Source: Hyphochytrium catenoides (Eukaryota; Sar; Hyphochytriomycetes; Hyphochytriales; Hyphochytriaceae). Taken from it: a stretch of DNA of 25,719 nt. Location: assembly GCA_900088475.1 (NCBI GenBank), contig FLMG01000790.1, forward strand, positions 1 to 25,719, in the 5' to 3' direction. Positions within the stretch are counted from its first letter, which is position 1, and every line of letters begins with the position of its first letter. Under the pieces are notes generated by a model. The model saw nothing but the letters and a program-made list of their open reading frames with translations. It did no database searches and was not told the origin of the DNA. Below are positions 1-8,376 of the stretch, piece by piece. The position numbers and the translations under genes were made by a program.

Positions 1-19
1 ACCGCCATCATCATCAGCG

Positions 20-337
20 TCAGACAAAACCCAGAAATCCACTGGGCAGTTCGCACAGATCCTGCAGGTGGTTCAGATCTCCCCTTGGAGTATCTGTGGG
101 GTGGAGATCTAATTCGTAAATAAACGGTTTGGACATTCTTACAAAGACGTCTGAGTCGTTAGATCTTAAACTCAAATCGTATAGTCCATTTATGAAAGTG
201 TAATGTGTGATTGTTCCTCTGTTGTCTGTGTAAGGAAATCCGTTAGAGGAAAGATCTGGTCTCCACATCCAAGAAAGTTCGCTGTTCTTCTTCTTTTCTT
301 CTGCCTTCCAGTTCTTCGTCCGCAGTTCGTTGCCCTG
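20..337 (-). CDS. Unrecognised protein, probable C-terminal exon at the left edge
   Basis: An open frame on the minus strand ends at a TGA at 20-22. It can be read upstream to an in-frame TAG at 341-343, which lies inside an AATAGCAG acceptor-like string, so the exon may start near 337 after the CAG. The residues look protein-like rather than low-complexity: a lysine-rich start, then WMWRPDLSS, then PFIYELDLHPTDTPRGDL near the end. The first Met in this frame is at 266-268, but it may be internal. I do not recognise the family. Upstream exons would lie between 340 and 800, where only a Q/E-rich frame (344-547) is seen, and I could not join it. It might also continue past the left edge through an unrecognised donor. 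Moderate to low confidence that this is coding. Confidence 0.35.
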   Translation of the reverse strand, partial: QGNELRTKNWKAEEKKKNSELSWMWRPDLSSNGFPYTDNRGTITHYTFINGLYDLSLRSNDSDVFVRMSKPFIYELDLHPTDTPRGDLNHLQDLCELPSGFLGFV

Positions 338-738
338 CTGCTATTGGCGATCAACAGAGGGTTGCTCCTCCTCTGCCTGAGCTTTCGCTTGCTTTCTTAG
401 CACTTGCTGTCTCCCTCTTCTCAGGCCAGTGGTGCTGATGGCTCCTTCCTTCCCCTCTCGTCCTACCTTAGCATTCACCTTTTGCTGCTGTGTGCAGTGC
501 AGTGCAAATGTCGAGCTATTGTCGTCCCTTCTTGCTGCTGCTCTGCCCTACTAGCCGCTCCTTTGCGTGAGGGCTTCTCACGATGGCCGCCACATAGTTC
601 CTACGCAAAGTGCCTCCCTTTCTTCAACCCGCTTCCAGACTGTGATGAGTGACTAGGGAGAGAAGGAGCAGCACCTGATGCCTCCTTGACGGAGGAAGAC
701 CTGAGGGCCATAGGGCCAGCGCAAGCGGTGATGCGGTC

Positions 739-746
739 ATAAATAG
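739..746 (+). promoter_or_regulatory. TATA-like element upstream of the Tpt1 gene
   Basis: The string ATAAATAG lies about 70 bp before the first ATG of the Tpt1 frame, a plausible spacing for a core promoter with a short leader. It is seen by eye only and no initiator is defined. Confidence 0.25.
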
Positions 747-811
747 GGAGAGTAATACAGTGGCCTTCATTTATCTATTTAGCAGTTTATGCACGCAGTC
801 GTGGACGGGCA

Positions 812-1732
812 ATGCGCTCTCTCGTTCGAAGATACCTTTCCTCACTATCTGCTTCCCATCATCATCATAGTCATTGTGACAGGCCCCTGACCACCTTCAT
901 CGCCAGCAGTCAATCCTTTTTCTGCAAGAAAGTAGATAAGAAGAGCTCAAACACCATCTTGCTACCCCTCTCGTGTCATAGTAATAAGAGTTCTGGTAGA
1001 TCTACCGTCTTCTCTAATCAACAGTCGAGAGCCATGAGCGCGCTAAGCATGAGCAATATTAGCACGATTGTGACCCCTGCGCAGACAGCCAGACTTACGG
1101 GCAGAATGAGAAAAATCTCAAAGGCAATGGCAAGAATCCTCCGGCACGAAGCGTCGAAGCTAGGACTGCCCATCACTTGCGACGGCTGGGTACCGATAAA
1201 GGACCTTCTAAAGCACCTACCGCCAGGTACTACGGTGACTGACATCAAGCACGTCACTGCGCATAACAACAAGAAGCGGTATCAAATAGACGGCGACAGG
1301 ATTAGAGCCTGCCAGGGGCACACTGACCCTTGCATCTCTAAAGAAAAGCTAGAAGAGAGCTGGAAAGAGCTAGATACAAATCGATTTCCTATTCTCTACC
1401 ATGGCACCAAGTCAGAGTTCATTCCCAGCATTCACGAGAAAGGACTTCTGCCTGGGAAGCGCACTCATGTGCACATGGCTGAGTCGCCTAACAGCGTGGT
1501 AGACACGCGCTCGAACGTGGATATCTTTCTCAAGATCGACGCTAGGAGAGCCAAAGAGGCTGGCTGTAAGATTTTGCAGTCTCAGAATGGCATGTTTCTG
1601 GCGGAGCATGTACCTCCTGAGTTCATTCTTTTTGATGAGAGTATAAAGCTGGAAGATCCAAGTGTTATACCGCACGCTATGATGGCTACTGGAGCAGGAA
1701 TGTTGAGCACCGCTGTTCAGGTGCAGAACTAA
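812..1732 (+). CDS. TPT1: tRNA 2'-phosphotransferase (Tpt1/KptA family)
   Basis: Removes the 2'-phosphate left at the splice junction by plant/fungal-type tRNA ligation and transfers it to NAD+, giving ADP-ribose 1'',2''-cyclic phosphate. Single exon, 306 aa. The family domain spans about residues 99-285: the RH of ARILRHEA (R111, H112), the RIRACQGH motif (R165), HGT at 198-200, RTHVH (217-221), and R233 in the segment before the VDIFLKID strand. These match the Arg-His-Arg-Arg catalytic set of Tpt1. Residues 1-74 are an N-terminal extension beginning MRSLVRRYLSSL, basic, Ser-rich and without acidic residues, like a mitochondrial presequence. A second ATG at residue 75 (position 1034) would give a protein of ordinary length. 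The start at 812 is the most upstream ATG in frame. An ATAAATAG TATA-like string lies about 70 bp upstream. No intron is needed. Confidence 0.93.
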   Translation: MRSLVRRYLSSLSASHHHHSHCDRPLTTFIASSQSFFCKKVDKKSSNTILLPLSCHSNKSSGRSTVFSNQQSRAMSALSMSNISTIVTPAQTARLTGRMRKISKAMARILRHEASKLGLPITCDGWVPIKDLLKHLPPGTTVTDIKHVTAHNNKKRYQIDGDRIRACQGHTDPCISKEKLEESWKELDTNRFPILYHGTKSEFIPSIHEKGLLPGKRTHVHMAESPNSVVDTRSNVDIFLKIDARRAKEAGCKILQSQNGMFLAEHVPPEFILFDESIKLEDPSVIPHAMMATGAGMLSTAVQVQN

Positions 1733-3436
1733 CCGCGCGATGACGGGCTTGATGACCTGCTTATTGTTGAGGAACTAGGAGCAGTGTTAGGTCCCTATCC
1801 CTAACCGTTCAGCATTCCTCAGCGGGGCTGTTTAGCGCACTCTATTTATTACTCTCGCCTCTGGCTCTGTAACTACCTAACACTGGTATAGAGGCGAAGG
1901 AGGACAGAGAGACTATACTTCTACCTGCCAGAGCGAAGAGACGAGGGTAGGGACTTATCAATGCCGTTATATGGACTTATATGGACGTGGAAGCTCCGTC
2001 TCTTATTAGCGATTGTACCAGTACAAAAAGCAGAAGTACAAAGGTGCAGACGCAGCGGGAGTCCTGCCGCCCCATCTTCGTAGAGCTCGTTAGGCAATGT
2101 ATCACGCTGACGTACTGATAAGTTTAACTATCAAGATGATGACACGCACCCATAGCGTAAGCCAATAATGCCTCTTGCTTCTAGTGCGTCGGTGATAGCG
2201 CAGAGGATGAGATTGATTGAGCTACTCGTAATAAGAAGCTTATGCACAGTAGCATCGGCCTAAGTGGGACAATGCTGCACAAACACGCGTCGAGGCGTAA
2301 AAAACTTTGGATGTAAGATGAGGTTCTTATCGGTCCTTCGCCCGCACATTTTGCAGTCTCCCGTGGATTGATTGATTAGGCCATTCCTGGTCATTGATCA
2401 TCAGCTGGGCGGAACTATTCTTCTGTAACAGGTACAAGTACCTGCTGAGTCAGCTGGAGAAAGAGCTCTCACGCTCAACATCCTCCTAGTCTCCTGGTTC
2501 AAAAGCACGCCTTCTTCCAAGATTCTTCCTCAGGAAGCACCTTGTCCAAGCCCTCACTAGCCTTTTGCAAAGTAGCAGCCTTAGCAGGCAGCAGCGTCAC
2601 CACCAGGACTCAAGCTGTCATCTACCTCTTATGCTGCACCAACAATAGCGAAGGATGATGTGCGATGATTATATTTGAGCCAGCAAGGGCGTCCATTGGT
2701 TCCACCTCGGCTGTGGCAAACCAGTAGAATGTTTGCTAAGTCTTGCAGCGCCTTGCTCAATAGCAGAGGGACGGCACGACACGGCATTGTGAATGAAGTG
2801 GAAGCAGCGGTTTGAGTGGATCAAATTCATGACATTTGGTCAGCCATTTCAGCCGCTCAGCGGCTTCTAAAGCCCTGTCGTCTCCACAATGCCAAGAATG
2901 TGGTGGCAGGGAGATTGTAACCCTCACCTTTCTGAGGGTTACCCTTCATTGGCAGCTTTTCTTTTGGTAGGAGTATCTTGAAAATTGATCATGGGAAGTG
3001 GTTGGATGGAGGAAGCGGGCTACTGAGGGGAGTGAAGCAGTCAGAGAGAGGGCTAGGACGAGGATCAGAAAGAGAGAGCCAAAATCAGCTGCTGACAATA
3101 GAGAAAGAAGAGGCCAAAGCTCCTCATCACTGTTTCTGAGGACAGATAGTCCTACTTCTATGAGACCGTGAACAAAGACAGGAGATGATGGCTAGTGGAA
3201 GACACGTTCCAAGATGAAATAGACACCGGCCTGTCTAACAGCCTGCTAAGCTTCTAGTGCTGAGTGAGGACTAAGAGAGAGAGAGAACAGCGTGATATGG
3301 GGGAAGGAGAAGCACGAGGCAGCTTGCCTCTGCCAGTGCACAGCGCCGCGCCGCCTTGGGCGGCCAAACTCTCCCACAACCGCCGGCAAAAAAGATACGA
3401 CGCCGTCATTACCGATAACTTCCAATAAGAGACTAC
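1733..3436. other. 1.7-kb gap with no recognised gene
   Basis: No frame on either strand holds a protein-like reading of useful length. No tRNA B-box (GGTTCRANNCC) or spliceosomal RNA signature was found by eye. It contains a 15-nt palindrome at 2851-2865 (AGCCGCT arms) and the perfect hairpin described separately. The last 500 bases become purine-rich on the plus strand. A non-coding transcript is possible but nothing shows it. Confidence 0.5.
2917..2942. repeat. Perfect 10-bp stem / 6-nt loop inverted repeat
   Basis: GTAACCCTCA and TGAGGGTTAC are exact reverse complements around the loop CCTTTC. Pairing stops at both outer edges. Each arm contains one telomere-like unit (TAACCCT / AGGGTTA). 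It sits in a long gene-free stretch and could be an RNA hairpin, a protein-binding palindrome or chance. Confidence 0.6.
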
Positions 3437-3739
3437 TTATTCTTTATAAACGAGTTGGTTATACCTGATGAAGAGGTTCTGGGTATCTTTGGTCACTTCC
3501 GTCTGAACCGCAGGGGCCCAATTCTCTGTCTCGTGACCAAATAGTAGTACCCCCGAGCTCAGCCCAGTAAAGCGCTTATTTGTCCTATAAAATGAAAGTA
3601 GTAATAGGAGACCTTGAGAGCCCTTTGTACATCTTCGGTCAGATCGCGGCCTTCCCCTTGCACTTTTTGCACTTGTCTGAGGAGGAAACAATATCAACGG
3701 TTTATAAGAGCGGGAAGGCAGCTGCTGAGATCCACCAGA

Positions 3740-3960
3740 CGAGAGGAAGAGAGACGAGGAAAGAGACGACGGGGAGAGAGGAAGAGAGAGAGAGGAGACA
3801 AAGAGAGGAGATCCACAGCGAGAGAGAGGAAGAATAAGAGAGGAGGGAAGACAACGGGGGTGAGGGAGATAGGAGAGATGATACACGGACGCAGAGGGAA
3901 ACAGGGAGAGAGAAACCAGAGGAGGGAAACTGGCAAGGAAGAAGAAGAGCTAGACAGAAG
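3740..3960. repeat. Purine-rich (GA-type) low-complexity tract
   Basis: The plus strand is almost pure A/G with GAGAGA, GAAGA and AGGGA motifs. Reading frames here on both strands give only Arg/Glu or Ser/Leu runs and are not taken as genes. Confidence 0.85.
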
Positions 3961-4011
3961 AGACAGATCGAAGGACTAGCTTCCTGGCCTCCATCCTAGC
4001 CCGTGGTCAAC

Positions 4012-4045
4012 CTATAAAAAGGAGCAGCTGGGGACTCAGCACCAG
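4012..4045 (+). promoter_or_regulatory. Possible TATA core promoter without a clear gene
   Basis: CTATAAAAAGG at about 4012-4022 is followed some 25 bp later by GGGACTCAGCACC, a pyrimidine/A initiator-like junction, and then a purine-rich leader. The first downstream ATGs are at 4096 and 4099, and the 4096 frame stops after 15 codons. A pyrimidine-rich CAG acceptor-like site lies near 4218, so a spliced transcript is possible. I could not build a convincing protein from it. Confidence 0.3.
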
Positions 4046-4464
4046 AAAAGAGGAAACAGAAAGGAAAAGAGAGGAGAAGAGAGTTGAACGGCAAGGATGA
4101 TGAGTGGCCTTCCATGCTTGTGGCCAACATCCCAAAGCAAGTAGCCAGTAATTACCTCTCCACCAGAAGAAGGCTCTCTCTTGTCTTGCTTTTCTCCATT
4201 CGTCCTCTCTTCCCCCAGCTACGGTCTAGCGTCTCTTCCATCTCCTCATGTCTTTTCTCCTTGGTCATCCTGTTTACATCCGTCGAAGCCCAACCATTTC
4301 TTATGGACAAGGGACAAGGGAAGACAGCAGCACAATCTGTTGTGACCAAGACGCAGCCAAAAGCGATGATGCATAAAAATTAAACAGATATCTCATGAGT
4401 AGCACAGAATTCTTCGCAGAGATCGTGCAGTGGGAATCTCAATGTCGGGGTTTGGAGAGACAAA

Positions 4465-4600
4465 AGGACACAGAGAGAGACAGACACAGAGACAGAGAGA
4501 GGGAGAGAAAGAGAGTAAGAGGGGATGAGTGACAGAGAAAGAAAGAGAGAGAGGGAGGGAGAGAGAGAGAGAGAGAACGAGAGAGGGATATACAGGAAGA
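4465..4600. repeat. (GA)n-type microsatellite
   Basis: Plus strand is dominated by GAGAGA and CAGAGA units, with an uninterrupted GA run near 4558-4576. All reading frames through it are low-complexity. Confidence 0.85.
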
Positions 4601-5320
4601 TAGACAGAGAAAGGAGACTGAGAAAGAGTGTTTGGGGCATAGAGTGGTTGGTGCGGGTGAGATGAGGGTGTGCCTTCCCTATAGTTTGCAAGAGGATAAC
4701 AGCTGCTCTGATCTTATCTTTCTATCGCCGTCTTTTCTCCGTCGGCTTGCCTCATCGCGTTATGACGTGGATGGCACTCAGCCCTATCACTGACCTGATG
4801 ATGACCAACTCAACACACTCCACAGCAAGTTCTGCATAATGCTTCTTTCTCTCCCTCCTCTCTCTCTCACTCTCTCTTCTTCTTTCTCCCTCCTCCTCTT
4901 ATGTGTCTCTCTCTCACACGCACACTGTGTTTCTGTTGGTTCTCTGTATCTTTGCCTCTGCCTAACCTTCACTCTCACTATTGGTCATTGTCATGCTCAG
5001 CAAGTAGAATCTCCACCTGTCGACCATTTGGCCTGCCCGCCCCCCGCACCTGAGCGCCTCGGTCTTCATCGGCCACCAGTATCTCATTTTCCACGTCCTC
5101 TGACGATCTCACCTACACCTTTGCTCCGTGTCGTCGCTTTCTTCCCTTCTCATTCGACATTCCTTCTTGAGCTCCAACTTGAGATCCCTTCTCCTGTCAT
5201 ACACCGTGGTCTCCGTCCTCCGTGTCCTTCTACTTTCATCCCTCATACTAGAGAGACACTGTGAGAAGATCTTGACCATTTAGACCCAGCACTCTGGCTG
5301 CCCAACTCTACTGACCGAAG

Positions 5321-6001
5321 ATGCCACGCGTTCTGGGCCTTTTGAGGCAAATAAAGAGCCAGTCAGCGCTGCAAGGAGCTGATGAAGACATGGAGATCTG
5401 CATGGGGGACTGGAGAGACTCGTACCGGAGCGGGACCATGAGAGAGAGCAGCAGAGATGTCCTCAATTCTGGAGCTTTCAGAGGAAGCATTGTTGGGGAC
5501 ATTGACGTTCCCGTTAGAGCAACAGGCAGAAGACAATCCATTGTCTCTCTTCCTCCTCTTTCCCGGCTGAAGAGTGAGGGCAGTGGGAGAGATTCACTTC
5601 TCTCTCGCTGTCAACCATCGTGCCAGGAATCTACTAGGACAGATTCCAGAACAGAATCTTCTTTCTCTTCTGAGGAGCCCTTGCCTTCTCTCTCGTTCAG
5701 TAATCGAGAGAGCTACATTCATCCCAAGATACACAGCCAATACCGCTATTGGTTTGATGACGAGGATGAAGGCGTAGACAACAGCCACCTCAGCACAGCC
5801 AACTTCTTCAGGTCTTCAACAATGAAAGCAAGCGAAAGAAGAGAAAGACCCACAAGAGCACACACCTACGTTCCTCCCTCAGCTGCAGAAGATCAGGATC
5901 TTGACGCTCTTTCTGACAAATACATGCAAGTCAAGAAGACACGCCTAGCGGTGCTAGCTGTCAAAGGGTTTCTCCGCTCTCTACCATGCAAGAAGGCCTA
6001 G
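5321..6001 (+). CDS. Unrecognised serine/arginine-rich protein (226 aa)
   Basis: An ATG with A at -3 (GAAGATGCC) opens a 226-aa frame ending in TAG at 5999-6001. The reading is mixed and not repeat-driven: basic-hydrophobic start (MPRVLGLLRQIKSQ), an RRQS site at 70-73 of the kind phosphorylated by basophilic kinases, Ser/Thr-rich 80-130, then an aromatic-acidic patch YRYWFDDEDE (141-150), and a basic helix-like C-terminus (residues 203-226). No transmembrane segment or signal peptide. It looks like a largely disordered, possibly phosphorylated protein. I do not recognise a domain. Upstream exons may exist, because acceptor-like sequence lies near 5000. Compositional bias keeps confidence moderate. 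Confidence 0.5.
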   Translation: MPRVLGLLRQIKSQSALQGADEDMEICMGDWRDSYRSGTMRESSRDVLNSGAFRGSIVGDIDVPVRATGRRQSIVSLPPLSRLKSEGSGRDSLLSRCQPSCQESTRTDSRTESSFSSEEPLPSLSFSNRESYIHPKIHSQYRYWFDDEDEGVDNSHLSTANFFRSSTMKASERRERPTRAHTYVPPSAAEDQDLDALSDKYMQVKKTRLAVLAVKGFLRSLPCKKA

Positions 6002-6966
6002 TAGAGATGGTTGATAAAGCAAGCAAAGAAGCCTTGGCAGTGCGAACACCTACTTCCTTCTCCTCTCTTCTCCTACAGACCGCACCCTTCTTTGCAATCA
6101 ATGAGAGGCATACTTCCAAACTCCGTCAACCTCGCTCGTGTGCCCTCTATTCGTGTCATGCCCTGCGTCGCGTCCTTTTCCCTTTCTGTGTAGGTGGTAG
6201 AGGGACGTAAAGCTAGCACCATGCTTAGACTGTTATTTATCGAACCTACTATAAACATAACGCGCTCTTTATGTTAGACAGCCAACACACTGCTGCACTC
6301 TGCCCTCAGTAGAGAGTAGCTTTTGACTCTCCATCCCCGTCATTGCTTTGCCCATTATCTATTCCTTCCATCATCAAAGGACGACCACCGCCGGCAAAAC
6401 GGCCACTACTAATCACCACGAAGGAACTAGGAGACTGTAATATAATCTCCCTGCGTGCGTGAAAGCAGCAGAACATAGCAGGAACAATCCTGGCATCCTC
6501 CGCCGCCCTGCTCTGCAGTTAATAAAAGATTAACCATTTGCTCTTTCTGCATAATAGCACTTGGTAGCATTGTTGGCAAAGGACCGACAGCAAGGTTAGG
6601 AAAGAAGTAAGTAAGAAGGGTTGGTCTGGCCGGGCATCAGTACCAAGAAGATAGGAAGTAGCTATACCGGCAACAATCTCGTCCTCCTCCCCTTTGGCCC
6701 AGCCCAATCTGCTGCTCCAATTGTCTCAACGGTCATATGCCCTAATCATGTACGGCAAACAAGCAGTCGGTGTCATGCATCGCACCAGCACCAGTACCCA
6801 GCCCATGTGCAACACACGCTAGCGGAGTTCCTCTACGTCCAGCAAAAGGGGCCAGATCATAATCAAGTTCGAGCTTCGGCAGTGGTACGTAGCGACGTGA
6901 GAAGAGAAAGAGAGGTTAAGAAGAGAGACAGAGAGAGCGAGAGAGACAGAGAGAGCGAGAGAGAGG

Positions 6967-7016
<50 letters not shown>

Positions 7017-7180
7017 ACCCGTCGGACAAGGTAGAGGCAGGGAGACGCAGCCAGAAGACAGTCATTGTAACGGTTGAGAGCTGACATTCGTAGTCTGTCA
7101 ATGACCGATATTTCTTTGCTGAGACTTCGTGCTCACTCCTTATATTAGGTTCTCCAAGTCCTCAGGTTATAAGAGCAGGT
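6002..7180. other. Spacer with simple repeats, no supported gene
   Basis: Plus- and minus-strand frames here are short or run into the GA tract (Arg/Glu or Ser/Leu repeats). The 13-mer ACCGCCGGCAAAA at 6387-6399 also occurs at 3379-3391. No RNA gene was recognised. The CTTCGGCAGTGGTAC string near 6872 recalls the start of U6 snRNA but lacks the conserved ACAGAGA region. Confidence 0.45.
6902..7016. repeat. (GA)n microsatellite with a perfect 44-nt core
   Basis: Positions 6969-7012 are an uninterrupted GA dinucleotide run (about 22 units), flanked by CAGAGAGAG and CGAGAGAGA variants on the left. It is a mirror-symmetric purine tract able in principle to form triplex DNA. Confidence 0.95.
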
Positions 7181-7843
7181 TTATCTCATGTGTACGTTTA
7201 AATTCGGGAATAGTTTGAGAGCCATCCATGTAATCCGGAGGTTATTGGCTTCTTTGGGGGGCGTGAAACGGACGTGGAGGGAGGGGCCAAGGGACAGATT
7301 GATGGGAGAGAGAGAGAGAAAGAGAGAGAGAGTGAGAGAGAGACAGAGAGAGAGTGAGAGAGAACTAGAGAGAGAGAGTGACAGAGAGACAGAGACAGAG
7401 AGAGAAAGAGAGGCTGAAAGTGAGAGAGAGAGAGAGAGAGAGAAAGAGTGAGAGACAGAGACAGAGGGGAGAGAGCGAGAGAAAGAGTGAGAGACAGAGA
7501 CAGAGAGAGAGCGAGAGAAAGAGTGAGAGGAGAGAGACAGAGAGAGAGAGGGAAAGGCGAGGAGGGAAAAGAGCAAGGAGATGAAGTCCATAATAAGTCT
7601 GTCGGCGTCCGAAGGGGCCAAAGACCGGAGTTGGACGGGATCCAGGACCAGCCGAGGAAGTCTCTCCTCTAGAAGGTTAAGAAGAGGAGCCGGCCAAGAT
7701 GATGTGCCATACAGGCCCCGGAGGAGTGCCTGCAGGGAGGAGGAGAAGGTGATGGGGCCCCAGGAGCTTGTCTTATGGGCGACAGCGGCAGGAGAGACAC
7801 TTCCTCCTTCTCCTCCGTGGAGACAGAGTGGCAGTTGCCTCAT
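7181..7843 (-). CDS. Doubtful minus-strand open frame interrupted by CT repeat
   Basis: A minus-strand frame stays open from 7843 to a stop at 7181. Its first part follows a strong acceptor-like string (CTCCTCCTCCCTGCAG, ending about 7736) and reads ALLRGLYGTSSWPAPLL, then LEERLPRLVLDPVQLRS, which looks like a real amphipathic, leucine-rich exon. The middle is translated CT repeat (Ser/Leu runs). The end (INLSLGPSLHVRFTPP and on) looks protein-like again. No donor, upstream exon or family was identified. It may be an exon of an unrecognised gene or chance openness. The opposite strand is also open here but reads less like protein. Confidence 0.25.
   Translation of the reverse strand: MRQLPLCLHGGEGGSVSPAAVAHKTSSWGPITFSSSLQALLRGLYGTSSWPAPLLNLLEERLPRLVLDPVQLRSLAPSDADRLIMDFISLLFSLLAFPSLSLSLSSHSFSRSLSVSVSHSFSRSLPSVSVSHSFSLSLSLSLSASLSLSVSVSLSLSLSSSLSLSLCLSLTLSLFLSLSPINLSLGPSLHVRFTPPKEANNLRITWMALKLFPNLNVHMR
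7303..7552. repeat. 250-bp purine tract with higher-order repeats
   Basis: GA-dominated with interspersed CAGA and CGAGA. Inside it the string AGAAAGAGTGAGAG recurs at 7441, 7480 and 7516, so a 36-39-bp unit has been tandemly duplicated. It lies between the two non-repetitive ends of a minus-strand open frame (7181-7843). Confidence 0.9.
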
Positions 7844-8165
7844 TGACGCAAAGGAAGAACACGATGATGAGGAGAGAAGAGGAGCAAGCCGGATGGACGG
7901 GAACAGGTATCCGGACCAAACCTGGGACTTGCGCCTTTGCTTGCACTCACTCAGCGTCCTTGCGAGCGAAGCGGGCCGTCCGCCGCCCTTCTTCCTGTCT
8001 CTCTGTTCATTCTATCTGTGACTATTATTGGAAAAGGCTCAAAAGGGAAGGAGCAGATATTGTCAAAGATTAGCTTTCTACTGAGAGATTGGTACGGCAG
8101 AGGGAATAAGCCCTCTCTCTCTCCTCTTCCGGACCTGACATCGATCGCAAGCATTTCCTTCTTTC

Positions 8166-8252
8166 TCTCCCCTCCCTCTCTCTCTCTTTTTCTTTCTCGC
8201 TCTCTCTCTCTTCTCTCTCTTCTCTCTCTCTCTCTCTCTCTTTCCTCTTTTG
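8166..8252. repeat. CT microsatellite upstream of the membrane-protein gene
   Basis: Near-continuous CT/CTTT on the plus strand, ending about 50 bp before CTTGCTTCTCCAG at 8288-8300, a good splice acceptor. The tract is therefore likely the polypyrimidine part of a 5'-UTR or upstream intron of the gene starting at 8377. Confidence 0.7.
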
Positions 8253-8376
8253 TTCCCTATTCCTTGTTCTGTTCTCTACCTCTCTTCTTGCTTCTCCAGG
8301 CAGCATGTGCTTCCGTTCCTATGCCTCTTGAACCCATCGTAGTCTCTCTCATCCAGACCAAACCAAAGCATTAACC

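Larger units (their letters stand above)
3437..5320. other. Gene-poor region with repeats and TATA-like boxes
   Basis: TATAAAA-like strings occur near 3585, 3701 and 4013. GA tracts fill 3740-3960 and 4465-4600, and a CT tract lies at 4840-4915. A plus-strand frame from 4839 to 5264 begins with a long Ser/Leu hydrophobic stretch that is simply translated CT repeat, so I do not call it a secreted protein. CCTAAC followed by TGCTCAG near 4965-5002 resembles a branch site plus acceptor, and could be the end of a 5' intron of the gene starting at 5321. Confidence 0.4.

Noticed and set aside
2490-2512. tRNA-like B box (GGTTCAAAAGC)
   Set aside because: Lacks the terminal CC of the B box, and no A box or cloverleaf could be drawn around it.
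4839-5264. Secreted protein with an apparent signal peptide
   Set aside because: The hydrophobic start is translated CT repeat, and no conserved or cysteine-patterned mature region follows.
6865-6900. U6 snRNA start (CTTCGGCAGTGGTAC)
   Set aside because: The conserved ACAGAGA and downstream U6 core are missing and GA repeat follows immediately.
6863-7101. Long Ser/Leu or Arg/Glu open frames over GA/CT tracts (also at 3437-3979, 4380-4978, 7188-7584, 8070-8374, 14418-14906, 21608-21872)
   Set aside because: They are translations of dinucleotide repeats, open in several frames at once, and lack other coding signal.
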